Assembly (NCBI GenBank): GCA_019649035.1
Contig: BMAT01013278.1
Location: 15,021-46,026 of the forward strand
DNA: 31,006 bases
Direction: 5' to 3'
Source: Elysia marginata
Lineage: Eukaryota; Mollusca; Gastropoda; Plakobranchidae
In this document: one piece after another, positions 9,596 through 20,100 of the stretch
Position numbering within the stretch: the stretch's first letter is position 1
How the letters are laid out: every line of letters starts with the position of its first letter
Notes under the pieces: model-generated
What the model was told of the DNA's origin: nothing
Seen by the model: the letters and a program-made list of their open reading frames with translations, nothing else
Database searches by the model: none
Program-made: the position numbers and the translations under genes

Positions 9596-9886
9596 CACAT
9601 TACAAAACAACTGCAACAAGAATACCTACTGAAGAGCTATATTGAAAGTCAAAACTTCCCCCCTTCAATGTGGGCTTCACAAGATCTTAGCAGACCACGA
9701 ACAACTAACTGCTGCGAGAGTTTTCACGCGCATTTCCAGTTTTTCCAGAACTCCAATCCGAACATTTTCACTTTAATAAACAGACTTGGAGATGCGCAAC
9801 AGTTGACACTTATGAAATTCTCTGCCATCAGCAAAGGAGAAAACGCAAAAACAAGAAAACGTGATAGATGCCAGGGAGAGAGATAG
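9596..9886 (+). pseudogene. MULE transposase C-terminal fragment
   Basis: The frame is open from just after a stop at 9593-9595 to the stop ending at 9886. It encodes LQQEYLLKSYIESQNFPPSMW, a short spacer, and then RTTNCCESFHAHF, HPNIF-like NSNPNIFTLINRL and a basic tail. The order [F-P-P-x-x-W]-[R-T-x-N-x-x-E-x-x-H]-[H/S-N-P-N-I] is the C-terminal signature of MULE/Phantom-type transposases, the part containing the last catalytic Glu (here the E of NCCESFH). The upstream catalytic Asp residues and DNA-binding domain are missing. There is no sign of a functional start codon. I judge it a relic of the enzyme that once moved this element. Confidence 0.75.
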
Positions 9887-10223
9887 GAGAAAGCCATACA
9901 AGAATTCAGAGAAGCCAGAATTTCGAGAGTTGAATAAGTAAATAAGATGTCTTATAAGCTGTTTTAAATGGAGTTGAGGGTCCGAGGTTCTGTTTAGCCC
10001 TTCTTAGAGCTCCCTCATAATGTTCTTTTTATGACTTTCCAAAATGTGTGTATAGTTTTAGCCACTTTAAAATCTCATCATAAAGACACATTTGTAATGC
10101 GGCCACACAATGTTTTGAGATGATTGTGTGATGGTCCCAAGCCCATAAAAAATGCAGAGGTCAAATGTGCTTAAACAATCAAAATTCGATTTTGTTTCGA
10201 CAGTAATCGACTTAGCAGTTAAT

Positions 10224-10286
10224 AGGGGAAACGTATACAGAAAACAGTTGCGTCACCAAAATTGGAAATTTGTAGGGGAAACGTAC
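10224..10286 (-). repeat. Right bipartite terminus of MULE
   Basis: This is the mirror image of the left end: TAGGGGAAACGTA (inner) and GTAGGGGAAACGTAC (outer), 50 bp apart. The sequence between the two motifs is not conserved between the ends. Confidence 0.8.
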
Positions 10287-11310
10287 TGCGCTCATTATTA
10301 GTAGCCAAAGAAATTCTGCAACATAAGTAAATTCAATTTAAGTTAATTTTAAGAGTATAATTATCTGGCAACTGAAGCAAGCCACTCATTCATGACCACT
10401 GCCTTTGAAGCATCTAGGTCTAGTTATAAAAACACTTTTACGTATAACATAATTGACTTTTGCAAACATACTTTTAGCACAATTTCAGGTTGAATAATCA
10501 AACGTTTCATTCTTCGTAAAATAACCCAGTTATCAAGGATGGTCTCATGGCATGAATAAATTTTAATGTAAAACTAAATGCGCGTTTATATGCTATAGTT
10601 GACAAAGAAGTAAGAAAAAAAAGTAAGCTTTTGAATTCTACACTCATAAACCAGTAAGATGCGTTTTTCAAACAGGTTTTTCGGTTGTTGAAAAGGCATT
10701 TGACACGGCGATTTCATGTGTCAATTGGGTATGGGTTGGATAGTTTAGTGTATAAGAAGTAATGAGCCTGCCGTCTTTTCCATATAGAGATAAAAATCAC
10801 CATTCTGTTTGCATAAAACTTAAAAGCGAATGAAGACGTCAAGGGAAAAACAAAACATGGCACAATTTTTTTACCTCTTTTTTTGCCACCTTTGAGTAGA
10901 TGAGGAAATCAACGTATGAGTTTCCATTTTAATTTCTATAGAATAAAGAGGACAAATTATTTAACTTCACGTTTCAATCAGTGGAAAAGAGATGTATTTA
11001 TCCATAGCATCATTGCATTGATTTTAATGACGTAACCCTTAAATATGACATGTCTTGTTTTCCCCTTGACCTCTTCAAATCTGTTCGAGGATCACATTTG
11101 ACCACCATCATTTTTATTAAAGCCATAGTCAGAATTTTTATAACCACTGTGCTTATTTCTGTTTAATGAGACGTATGCTACTAATCTGTACTACCATTAA
11201 GAAATGTATTATTGCCCATACATTAACAAATAAGAATTAAGATTTGTACCAGCATCCATAATGTACAGAAAGAAACAATCTGTTTAATTAGTGAAAACGG
11301 TGACCTTCAT
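10287..11310. other. Non-coding AT-rich sequence, nothing recognised
   Basis: No exon or repeat with clear boundaries was recognised. Confidence 0.4.
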
Positions 11311-11389
11311 GAATTACGTCTTACAGATTACAGATATGGATATGATATGGACAGAAAACCGGAACATTAACTCGGGGCATGTGGAAGAT

Positions 11390-11560
11390 GATAGATTTTT
11401 TACGCAACGGGCCGGCTCGGGAGGAAGACGAAGCCCATAGCGGGAGAAATCCAAGATGGCTGATGAGCTAACGTGGCCTGTCAGCCAATCGTCTGCTTTA
11501 AAACCCACGCTACCTGTAGGTGTTATTACGTCAAACGTTATCGTCGTTGGCGCGTAAGGT
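11390..11560 (-). promoter_or_regulatory. CpG-rich promoter-like island, possibly of the HYKK-like gene
   Basis: In an otherwise CpG-poor region this stretch holds about fifteen CpGs in 170 bp. On the minus strand, in order, there is a CRE-like TGACGTAA (11533-11526), an ATTGG (inverted CCAAT) at 11489-11485 and a YY1-type GCCATCTTGG at 11460-11451. A usable splice donor (CT before GTAAGA) lies some 120 bp further on, near 11330. This arrangement is common at TATA-less animal promoters. The only downstream minus-strand gene seen is the HYKK-like one, whose first recognised exon begins with 5'UTR behind an acceptor and so needs an upstream non-coding exon. The function is inferred from motifs only. 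Confidence 0.35.
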
Positions 11561-12008
11561 CTCTAATGTTGTTCTCCAGCCTTGAAGAGGAAACTGAACT
11601 TTATGGAAGGAGTATGGCTCATGCTTTCGGAACAGACAAGTATATTTTTTATAGTATGAACATCCAGGAATATTTCCGCAATTTTCTATACAAATAAGAC
11701 GAAGATCAATCGTATCATCAGTTGCTATACATCAACCAATAAGATCAGAGAGGATGCAAAAACAAAACAAAAAACATTCTTACACACGAGACTTCAAGTT
11801 ATATGGGATAAATAAAAAGGGGTATTTCTAAATATGATGGAAACACATAGGGAATGACAGCACAGGGCAAACGCACACATAGGAACACAGCACAGGGTAA
11901 GAAGAATTTATGAGAAACCAAGGTTTTGACCAAAATGCAGAAAAATCGAGAACACTTTGTTAACATAACCGTGTGCACCAATAATCAAACGGCAATGCGC
12001 ACGCCTGT

Positions 12009-12038
12009 GGGGGGGGGGNNNNNNNNNNNNGGGGGGGG
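12009..12038. other. Assembly gap (12 N) inside poly-G
   Basis: Ten G, twelve N, then eight G. The true length of the G tract is not resolved. Confidence 0.97.
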
Positions 12039-12211
12039 TTCTCTTCTAGCATAGAATGATACATAAGTACATAAAGTAGTTTTCATTTCCCCAAATTATA
12101 ATATCGAGACAACATTGACTACATCTGCATTAACCACAATTTTAAAAGCTGACATCAAGACAATGTGTAACATATTAAAAAGTCATAACTATGATGTATT
12201 TTATACAGCTA

Positions 12212-12232
12212 GATATATATATATATATATAT
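12212..12232. repeat. (AT)n microsatellite
   Basis: About ten AT dinucleotides. Confidence 0.95.
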
Positions 12233-12290
12233 GGAGAGGTTCCTTAAATTTAAATGTGTGTAGGGAGATTTTTTCGCATTGTACTCATAA

Positions 12291-13110
12291 ATGAAAGTTC
12301 TGGCAGAAGACACCAAAGACAATTATTCGGCGATAAAACTAAATGGAAATCCCATCACGGATCTACGCTACGCAGACGATACAGCATTGCTGTCCAAGAC
12401 AACTGAGGGACTAAATAAACTAATGCAGAACGTGAAGAAATTTAGCCAGAATAAAAATCTCCTCCTGAATGCCAAGAAAACAAAGGTAATGGATTCAGAC
12501 AAAAGCCCTGCTTCAAGTATTTTAATAGACAATGAGGCACTGGAAAATGTCACTCACTTTAACTATCTAGGAGCAAACATTGAGGCTGATGGAAAGATAA
12601 CTCCAGACATAAGAAAGAGATTGGCTATTGCAACCTCTAAACTAAAATCTATGATGAACATCTGGAAAAGCCAATCTTCCCAGTGGCTACATACGGATGC
12701 GAAACTTGGACGCTAACAAAAAAAGATGTGGAAAAAATAGATGCATTTGAAATGAAATGCTACAGAAAAATACTTAGAATTCCATGGACTGCAAGGAGTC
12801 CAAATCAAAGTATCCTACAAGAGCTCGGCATGAAAGAACGCCAGCTCCTTAAAAATATAAAGCAACTAAAATTGAAATATTTTGGACACGTCGTCAGACA
12901 CATCAACCTCGAAAAATTGTGTCTAGAAGGAGCTGTGGAGGGCAGGAGAGGCAGAGGCAGACCAAGAAGGAGATGGACTCAAGACATTTCTGACTGGCTT
13001 GGCTTTTCTGTAAGGGAAGCCAGTATACTTGCGCAAGACAGAGACGGTTTCCGCTCAGCTGTGTGGGAGGCTACGTCCTACAAGGATCCGCCATGAAGAA
13101 GGAAGGAAGG
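12291..13110 (+). mobile_element. RTE-type LINE fragment (reverse transcriptase C-terminal half)
   Basis: The first frame (12291-12716) starts at the reverse transcriptase catalytic region LRYADDTALL (YADD at 12369-12380). It continues through NAKKTKVM and HFNYLGANIEADGKI. It then shifts frame near 12670. The second frame, ending at 13096, reads VATYGCETWTLTKKD, RKILRIPWTARSPNQSIL, KYFGHVVRH and a basic RGRGRPRRRW followed by AQDRDGFR, the typical RTE/BovB tail. About a dozen codons expected between IWKS and P-V-A-T-Y-G are missing at the frame change. A (GAAG)n-like run at about 13095-13110 follows the stop. The element is 5'-truncated, frameshifted and inactive, but otherwise well preserved, so it is younger than the relic at 1.1 kb. 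Confidence 0.9.
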
Positions 13111-14000
13111 TTAGCGAACATACCCCAGTCGGCCATGCTGGTAAACACAGATCAGTCAGCCAATAAAGATCAGTCAGCCATTTGATGATGGCAAAGCTGC
13201 TCGAAACTTACAAATCACCTAATTTAGGTAAGTATGGTCAATGTACTTACAGATTTTTTTTTAAACTAAGTAAGTTTTAATTTACTTTTTGTATCACTTT
13301 GAGTAGACAACTAGCAGTAAGTATGACTCATACTGTGAATCAAGAGTAACTTAAAATTCTTTTCCATTAATACAAACTGAGTGCTGCTGAAAAAAATCTT
13401 GTACAAGTTAAGACCAAAATGGTTTTTGCCTTAGTTTAAGCAAGCGTTAAAAACAATACTGTATAAAGAAAAACCAATAGGTTGCTGAAACATGGGGCTG
13501 ACCTAAGACAAGATTTTTTAAAGCATTGACGTCCTTCAGATGGAAATTTATCTCAATAACCTTAACCAGTGTCCATTGTGATAGTCCATTGTGATAGTCA
13601 AGTATCCACTACATCTCACATACATGTATATCTGGATCTATGCTGACAGTAGTATTGCACAGCTAAACCATTTCAAGTGAATTGTGTGGCATAAACTGTA
13701 CAACTGCCGCCCACTAGACTCATGTGATTTATTAATACACGTACTAATGTTTCAAAACAGTTGACCCACATGTTCATCGAATCCAACGGTCAATATATGA
13801 GGCGAAGCGAGGGGGCGTCAAACACTCATGGCATAAAAGGAACCTTTTTGATGGCCGTCACTTGTAACAGTTGGTTTTACTCCTTTAAACAATAACATCC
13901 AAAGTTTTTTTAGTCCTTCAAGAAAATAGGCTCAGGCATGGTCTGTGGGTGGGCAGGCCCAAGTGGTCAAGTAACTTACTTTATGAGCAGTTTTTATACT
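13111..14000. other. Intergenic sequence, possibly LINE 3' end then unique DNA
   Basis: The first ~70 bp contain GATCAGTCAGCCA twice (13150 and 13168), which may be LINE 3'UTR. A 13-bp phrase TCCATTGTGATAG is repeated directly near 13570-13597. No gene was recognised. Confidence 0.4.
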
Positions 14001-14098
14001 GAACAGACTGGGCAGAGGCACGGATTTTCAACCCTTTTTCTGATTGCGTGAACAGACTGGGCAGAGGCACGGATTTTTAACCCTTTTTCCGATTGCTT
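14001..14098. repeat. Tandem duplication, two copies of 49 bp
   Basis: GAACAGACTGGGCAGAGGCA starts at 14001 and again at 14050. The two 49-bp copies differ at only a few positions. Confidence 0.95.
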
Positions 14099-16040
14099 AC
14101 TACGCCCAAGAAAAGTTACTATCTTTTTCAGAGAACTACAAGTACAATAACTTCAAGAGAATTTTAGCACATGGACTCTCAGAAGAGAGCATTCTTTCTT
14201 TTTGCAAAACATCAAACTTGGGCTTTGGAAATAAAAGTTTAAAGATCTAATACATTTAGAGTGGGTCAAAAGACATTTTTTCAAACAGAAAACAAACCCT
14301 CCTAACATTACAAAAAATAAATTGTAAAAAAAAAAAAAAAAGAACAAAAGACAAGTTTATGCAACAACATGTTTATTTGCAAATCGTGGCACTGGTATTT
14401 ATACAAAGGCTGATATCACTGAGCTCATGTTTTTTTTAATGAAATGTGTCTCTGCAAGAACATTTAATAAAAAAAAGTAGCATAAAAACTTATCAATGTG
14501 CATTGTTTATAAATAATTAAGAGAAAAAATACAAGCAAATATACTAATAATTCAAATGCCTTGAAACTAATTATGAAAAAAACAAAATTTTAATTCAGCT
14601 CAGAATCTTGGATGGTCTTCCTATGATAAAAAGAGAAAGGAAAGTTTTAACATGACTACAATAAGTGGTATGTATTGAGCAGCTATTTTTTATTTGCACC
14701 TGCAGAATACAGTAAAAAGAATGTTGAACTCCCCAAGGATGCTTTGTCTGTAAGGCAATTATTGCTTACAGCTACAGAAGCATTGGTTTTGGCATAATAA
14801 TAAAATAATTTGTCTTACAACCTGAACAAATAAGTCTGAAACTGTAATTTGAAAAAGTCTTTTGAAAGTTTTTTTTTTTTATTATTTTTTTTTAATATTT
14901 TGTGTCAACAGAGGTCTTAATATCTTGGCGAAATTTTTGAAAATTTCATGCAATTTTTAAACCTTTTAAAGCTTTGAAAAATGCATTATTAACAATTTTC
15001 AGCTCTCCGCAATGTGAAAATTATGATCTAAGAATCATTTGGATTGGTTGAATAACACTTAATATCGCTGGATATTTAAAGTGAAGAATGGGGATTTTAG
15101 AAGTTCTGTTTTTTTCTGATTTCCCCCTCAGATAAGCCTACCTGCTTTTAATTTCGTTGTGCTCTTCAGTAGGGTAATTTGTCCCAAGAGAGCTCTTCAT
15201 GTTGAAAATTAGAAAAGGCAAGAGATGGCCCTTTTTTACAATTCATCCTACGACTTCTCTTTTTTACGAAAATAAAGTTTCACACAACTTATTTCCAAGA
15301 AAAAAACATTGCCTTCACAATCTGATTTAAAATCATCCATGTATAAATTCAAAAGAAAAAAAAACTACCACTTTAGTGTTTACTTATAGTCAACCCTAAT
15401 AATTACATATTGCTTGATTATTTGGACTTTTATTTAAACTTTGCAAAGTATGTGGGATGATTGTAAGTATTGGTGACTTTTAAATACAATGCTAAGTACA
15501 TAACATTATGTGAGGTATGAAGACCAGTTTTATTGATAGAAACACTTCGCCATTCCTAGTCATGGATGTATTTACTTTACACATATAAATAATCAACCAC
15601 CGGGCCGGGGATATTTTATTTTAATGGCAGACTTTTCTTTTGTACCATGTGCAATTGTATACAGTAAATTAAGATGTTAAAAACAATTTTCCAACTCACT
15701 ACGCATTTTCCTAGCACACCATCTGTATTTTAAAAAAAATATGCCACCATTTCCTTAAATACATACACAGCTGGCCTAGTTTTATGTATACAGGTAGCAA
15801 CTGAATTTGCTAAGCTATATTGGGTTTCACAGCTGAGCTAGTCTTTTTCATTACATAAAAACTTTATAGTGAAGTTAGAGGCAAAAATTAGATATCTTTG
15901 AATAATACCTAAGATCAAACAGCAATGTCTTGAAAAAAAACTTCAAACAAAAAAAAAGATGGTAAGCTTGTTAAAAAAAGAGTGGCCTTGAAAGTTACTT
16001 AAAAATGTATATGGTTATAATCTTCTACCACTGAAGGCAG
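14099..16040. other. AT-rich intergenic or distal HERC1 3'UTR sequence
   Basis: No exon was recognised. There are several homopolymer A or T runs (for example about 14326-14341 and 14871-14891). If HERC1 uses a distal poly(A) site, part of this is its 3'UTR. Confidence 0.4.
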
Positions 16041-16049
16041 TCTCAAGAC

Positions 16050-16060
16050 TTTATTTTATT
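16050..16060 (-). terminator. Candidate poly(A) signals of HERC1 (two overlapping AATAAA)
   Basis: On the minus strand the sequence AATAAAATAAA holds two overlapping AATAAA hexamers (16060-16055 and 16055-16050), about 860 bases past the HERC1 stop. It is the first tandem hexamer I noticed downstream. Other TTTATT hits occur in this AT-rich DNA, so the choice is uncertain. Confidence 0.35.
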
Positions 16061-16171
16061 CCCCCAAAAAGACAGATACACACCAAAGTACTGTAATATT
16101 TCAGAGCATTACAGTATGGCAGTCTGTTAAGCACTCAAATACACCATTCCAAGAATTTCAAGCACTGCCTT

Positions 16172-16361
16172 TAGCCAGGTATCCATTTTACAGCAGGTGG
16201 ACTAAGGAAAGTGTAGATGTTAGCCAAGTACCCATTTTACAGAGGGTGGACTGAGGATAAATTGCTTTCCTACAGCAATTATAACATGAGGCCTGGTTGG
16301 GAATCGAACCCGCAATCGCAAGATCAGAAGTCCGATGAGCAAACCACCGGGCCACACTGCT
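16172..16361 (-). mobile_element. tRNA-derived SINE in the HERC1 3'UTR region
   Basis: On the minus strand the element starts with a tRNA-like head: GTGGCCCGGTGGTTTGCTC (A box) and, about 45 bp later, GCGGGTTCGATTCCC (a near-perfect B box). The body has two copies of a ~50-bp segment, CAGTCCACC[C/T]...CTGTAAAATGGGTAC. It lies downstream of the HERC1 stop in the same orientation as HERC1, so it would be part of the mRNA 3'UTR if the poly(A) site near 16050 is used. The ends are approximate. Confidence 0.78.
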
Positions 16362-16379
16362 CCACAAATAAATAAATAA

Positions 16380-16918
16380 ACCGTTCTATTGTAAACAAAT
16401 AAAGGCATGGGCTTAAAAGTATGTGCACAAACAAAAAAAAAAGTTCATTTCAAACAGGCAAGTTTATTGCCAGTTATCAAACTGTTTAATCGACTATCAC
16501 CATCTAAACATTGATCAGACAACAACTAGGCACCGGAGCTGACATCATAATATGCTTTGCCAAGTTGAAATTTTACAGCGGAACGTCTCAATTAAGATTC
16601 ACTCAATAAAGACTTACATGACTTTAAATTTAAGGAAGTCTGCTTACATGGGTGTAGTATTTCAACCCCTTAACTGAGACCGCCCTATCCCCTCTTATTA
16701 AAACTGTTTTTAAATGACAATTTCTCAGGTTTAATTTTAGGAGGTTCCACTAATTTCTTTTATTTAATTTCAGAAATATTTTTTGAATTCGAGTTTGTAT
16801 GTGTGTGTTCTTTTATTGCAACTACCACTAGGTCATGACGTGAACCTGCTTGTATCACCAAGATTATAAAAACAAAAGGTGAGATCTCTTTCAAGTTGCT
16901 GAAATGCCCCGTTACTCA
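16380..16918 (-). other. HERC1 proximal 3'UTR
   Basis: Sequence directly downstream of the stop. AT-rich, nothing else recognised before the SINE at 16361. Confidence 0.55.
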
Positions 16919-17107
16919 TTACACAACCTCATCGTCAGAATCCTGGCTCATGTCTGTGTTGCGCACCAGCATGTAGTTATCCATGTCAATAGAACGGCAA
17001 TGATTGATGGCATAGCGCAGCTTGCTTGCCATTGCAGCCTGGCTACTGTAGCCTGGCAGTCGTAGCTGGAAAAAACAGGTCTGGGATGTGGGAAGGCTGT
17101 CTCGCCC
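16919..17107 (-). CDS. HERC1: HERC1 last exon with catalytic cysteine and stop
   Basis: 189 nt including TAA, residues 833-894: [20 protein letters not shown], then [18 protein letters not shown] and the acidic end QDSDDEVV. The Cys in SQTCFFQL is the HECT thioester-forming residue. The acceptor is TTTGCAG after a poly-T tract. The last four residues D-E-V-V differ from the vertebrate tail as I remember it. Confidence 0.96.
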   Translation of the reverse strand, partial: GRDSLPTSQTCFFQLRLPGYSSQAAMASKLRYAINHCRSIDMDNYMLVRNTDMSQDSDDEVV

Positions 17108-20100
17108 CTGCAAAAAAAAAAAGCAACAGAAATCAGTTTTCAAAATAAAGAACAAAGTTAAAATTTTGAAAAATGTTGGGTTTTTTTTTTTTTAAAGTAG
17201 AGATAAAAATCTTGAAGAATAGGTTTGTTTGTTTTTTTAAGATCTTTTAATATAATTGAACTACCCAAACTCACAGCCATGCAGTCCAGTTTAGATATTT
17301 TGAACTTTGGGAACAAAATTTGACATTGTTTTAAATTGAGTCATCTGAATACACTTCAAATTAGGCAATTGTTCCAAAATAGCCTATCTAAATTTGAATT
17401 TTATTACCTCGACTGTACTTGGAACAGCTGACCCTACTGATAGCGATAGACACTTTTCACAGGTACTAGGGATAAGTACTTGACTATAACAATTAAAAGA
17501 CCAGCTCAGGGGTTTGACATCGGATCATTAAGGTTAAAAAATTTGATCAGGATTTTTCAAAATCAAAATGGAAAAAATCCTCAATTCATGATAAATCCTG
17601 AGAATGCCCATCCCTGTTAACCTTAGGAGAATTACAGAATAGACCACTTGTTTTCAGCTCAAGTAATAAATGTACTAAAATCTATTGATGACAAAAATGA
17701 AGAATTCCAAGTGGGGAGCTCTGGTCAATGTTTCTCTCACCTTTATAAAGCAAAGTTGAAATGAAATATAGACCCAAACAGGAGGACAGCTAAAAGATCA
17801 TCTTATATCATAGTAAAACACACAACAAAAATTAACGATATAGACCAGGATATAGACCAGGAGTTACCGTTTTACTTTTGTGACAACCCATATTTAAAAA
17901 TTCCCTCCACAAAAACTTCCAGATCTTTAAAAAAAAAGGGAAGCATGAAGTCTTTCAAATTTTAATTTATTACCCGATCAGAGGTCATTATCTGGAAGCG
18001 CTGGGTAATGTCTGCTGGGTTGCTTGGCAGGCGTGTACGGCCAGAAATGAATCTGAGAAATTGGATGCGTTCCTCATTGGTAAATGATTCCAACACAGCC
18101 CAAAACCAGCGCACCAACAGGTGGTTCTCGTCTATGCCACGGTACCTGCAATGATCATTTCCAGCTTTAAAGCCATTTGTATAGCAGCATCACAAAATGA
18201 GTCGAGTTGCAGAGATATTGAAATTGAGAAAATTGAGAATTCTTATGAAAGGGTCCAAAGTTGACAAATAAATCTCCTTGGCTTGTGTTGAAAGTTTATA
18301 ATGCATGCCATCATATAAAACCAAAGATCCATTAAAATTGTACTTGGACAAAAGATATTCAAGTTGATTGGTTGATGTCTTTAAACCCTTGTAATTTAAA
18401 CCTTTCAATGTATTTTCTGCTGCAAAAGGTGTCAGCACAATTCTTCTCCATTTGTTCCAACCCAGAATTTGTGCGCTATTTCTTGTATGCCCATGTCACT
18501 GGCCCTCTTAATGTTTTCCATAGCCTATATGTGATGGGTGGTCTGCCTGCCTTTCTTTTAGCGTCTATTTTTCCTTAGGTCCTCAAAGAGAGAGGCTTAC
18601 TGTTGGTATAATGTATAATTTTATAAACTTCCGGGTACTGGTTAATTCCAAATGTCGCTAAGAAACTAACTAGCTCACCTGACAACTTTCTGCAGAACTT
18701 CAATGTTGACCTCATCAGTCCCACACACCAAACGCTCGAGAGCTGGAGCTGTGAGAAAGGCCAGCAGGGGCACTGGGACTATGCCTGCCATCCCTTCTCG
18801 AATCAGAGCCACCTGCAGCAACCAAAAGAGTAACATAACGTGTGAATTGTTTATGACAATGCCTGGCATCTCTTAGGTTACTGTTTTAAGCTCATAGGAT
18901 AGCACATATAGAGAAAAGAGAAAAAAGAACAATAAGTATTCCAAACAGAATAAAAGGTGAAGAGTCCTAAAATATCTTCACACAAGACAAAGTGAGGTAG
19001 TTTGCCTTTGTTTTCCTCGCTGCCTTTACCATTGCTGAGCATTATCCTAATTAGTTTTGAATTTAGTAGTAGGTAGACACAGGGGAACATGCATGGAATC
19101 CTAATTAAAAAATTTCACACCCATTAGGAGTTGATATTTTGAACAACCCATTTTTATAAGATTCCAAGAATCAAAAATTGCTAAAGTTAATATTGTAAAT
19201 ATAAAGATATTACAACCTTGTTTATTTTTTTTTATTAAAAAAAAAGGGAAAAAGAGGAATAAAACTACTTGAAAAAGACATTTTCTCAAACTAAAATTTC
19301 ACTCATCCCACACATTTGCACTTGTCGCGACAAATAATAAATGAATCAATACAAAATCAAGCAACACTGAGATGAAAAAATCTGCAACAATATCCCTGTC
19401 CAAGCTTAAATTTAAAAAGAAAAATTCCACCTTAAACTCAACATGAGTGACAGCAATTAGTTTGGGCCTGCACTCACCCCTGGTTAACGTTAAAGATAAG
19501 ATTAAGAGGTGGAAATAATTTTAAAAAATATGTTGAATGATGTACCTGCTTATCCCATTCATGAAGCCTGAATTGAAGGACGCAGTCCACATATTCAGCG
19601 CGGTTGTGGAAGTGGACGGGCACACACTGACCACCGGGTATCACAGACACAACATGTCCACTGGAGCTCTGGCCCTCAAATGTGTCGATTGGAATGAACT
19701 AAAAAAAAAAATAGAGGAATGAAAAATTAGGAAGATGTAATGGTGATGGATAAAATGATACAAAAAGTTTGTTTTTTTATATCACCGAAATAAACAGTTG
19801 GTTATACTCATCCTCAGCTAGTTTCAAAAATTTTGAAATTATCTTTTTATGCTGTATTTTTTCAAGGCCCCATACTGCCATAGTCGTGCCAATCTTCTCT
19901 CCATTGCTGCCTTTCCTTCCCAGTCTAAGACTGGTGCCCATTTATTGCTTGGTGAATGATGGGGGGGGGGGTGTCCCCAGCCTAAAAGAATTGTGGCATG
20001 AACTGGGATCACCCTCGAGACCTTACCAAAAGATGTTTCCCAGTTAGTGCTACTGTCCAGCCATTCGAGTCTGTATACAGCTTAGTAAAACTATAACAAC

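Larger units (their letters stand above)
9217..10286 (+). mobile_element. Mutator-like (MULE) DNA transposon, deleted and inactive
   Basis: Inverted terminal motifs GTACCTTTCCCCTAC (9217-9231) and, complemented, GTACGTTTCCCCTAC (10272-10286) bound about 1.07 kb. Each end also has an inner copy of TACGTTTCCCCTA (9269-9281, and the complement of 10224-10236), about 50 bp in from the outer one. Inside is a fragment of a MULE-type transposase on the plus strand. Autonomous MULEs are longer, so this copy has lost most of its coding region. I could not find a matching 8-10 bp target duplication at the flanks, so either it has decayed or the true ends differ slightly. Confidence 0.72.
11600..12290. 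other. Non-coding sequence with assembly gap
   Basis: No gene was recognised. A 12-base N run in poly-G (12019-12030) and an AT repeat (12212-12232) are listed separately. Confidence 0.4.

Noticed and set aside
11314-11697. Open frames of 64 and 74 codons in the promoter-like island
   Set aside because: Short, on opposite strands, no recognisable motif. More easily explained by the higher GC content.
16290-16361. Genuine tRNA gene on the minus strand
   Set aside because: Good B box, but it continues into a SINE body and shows no clean cloverleaf or terminator.
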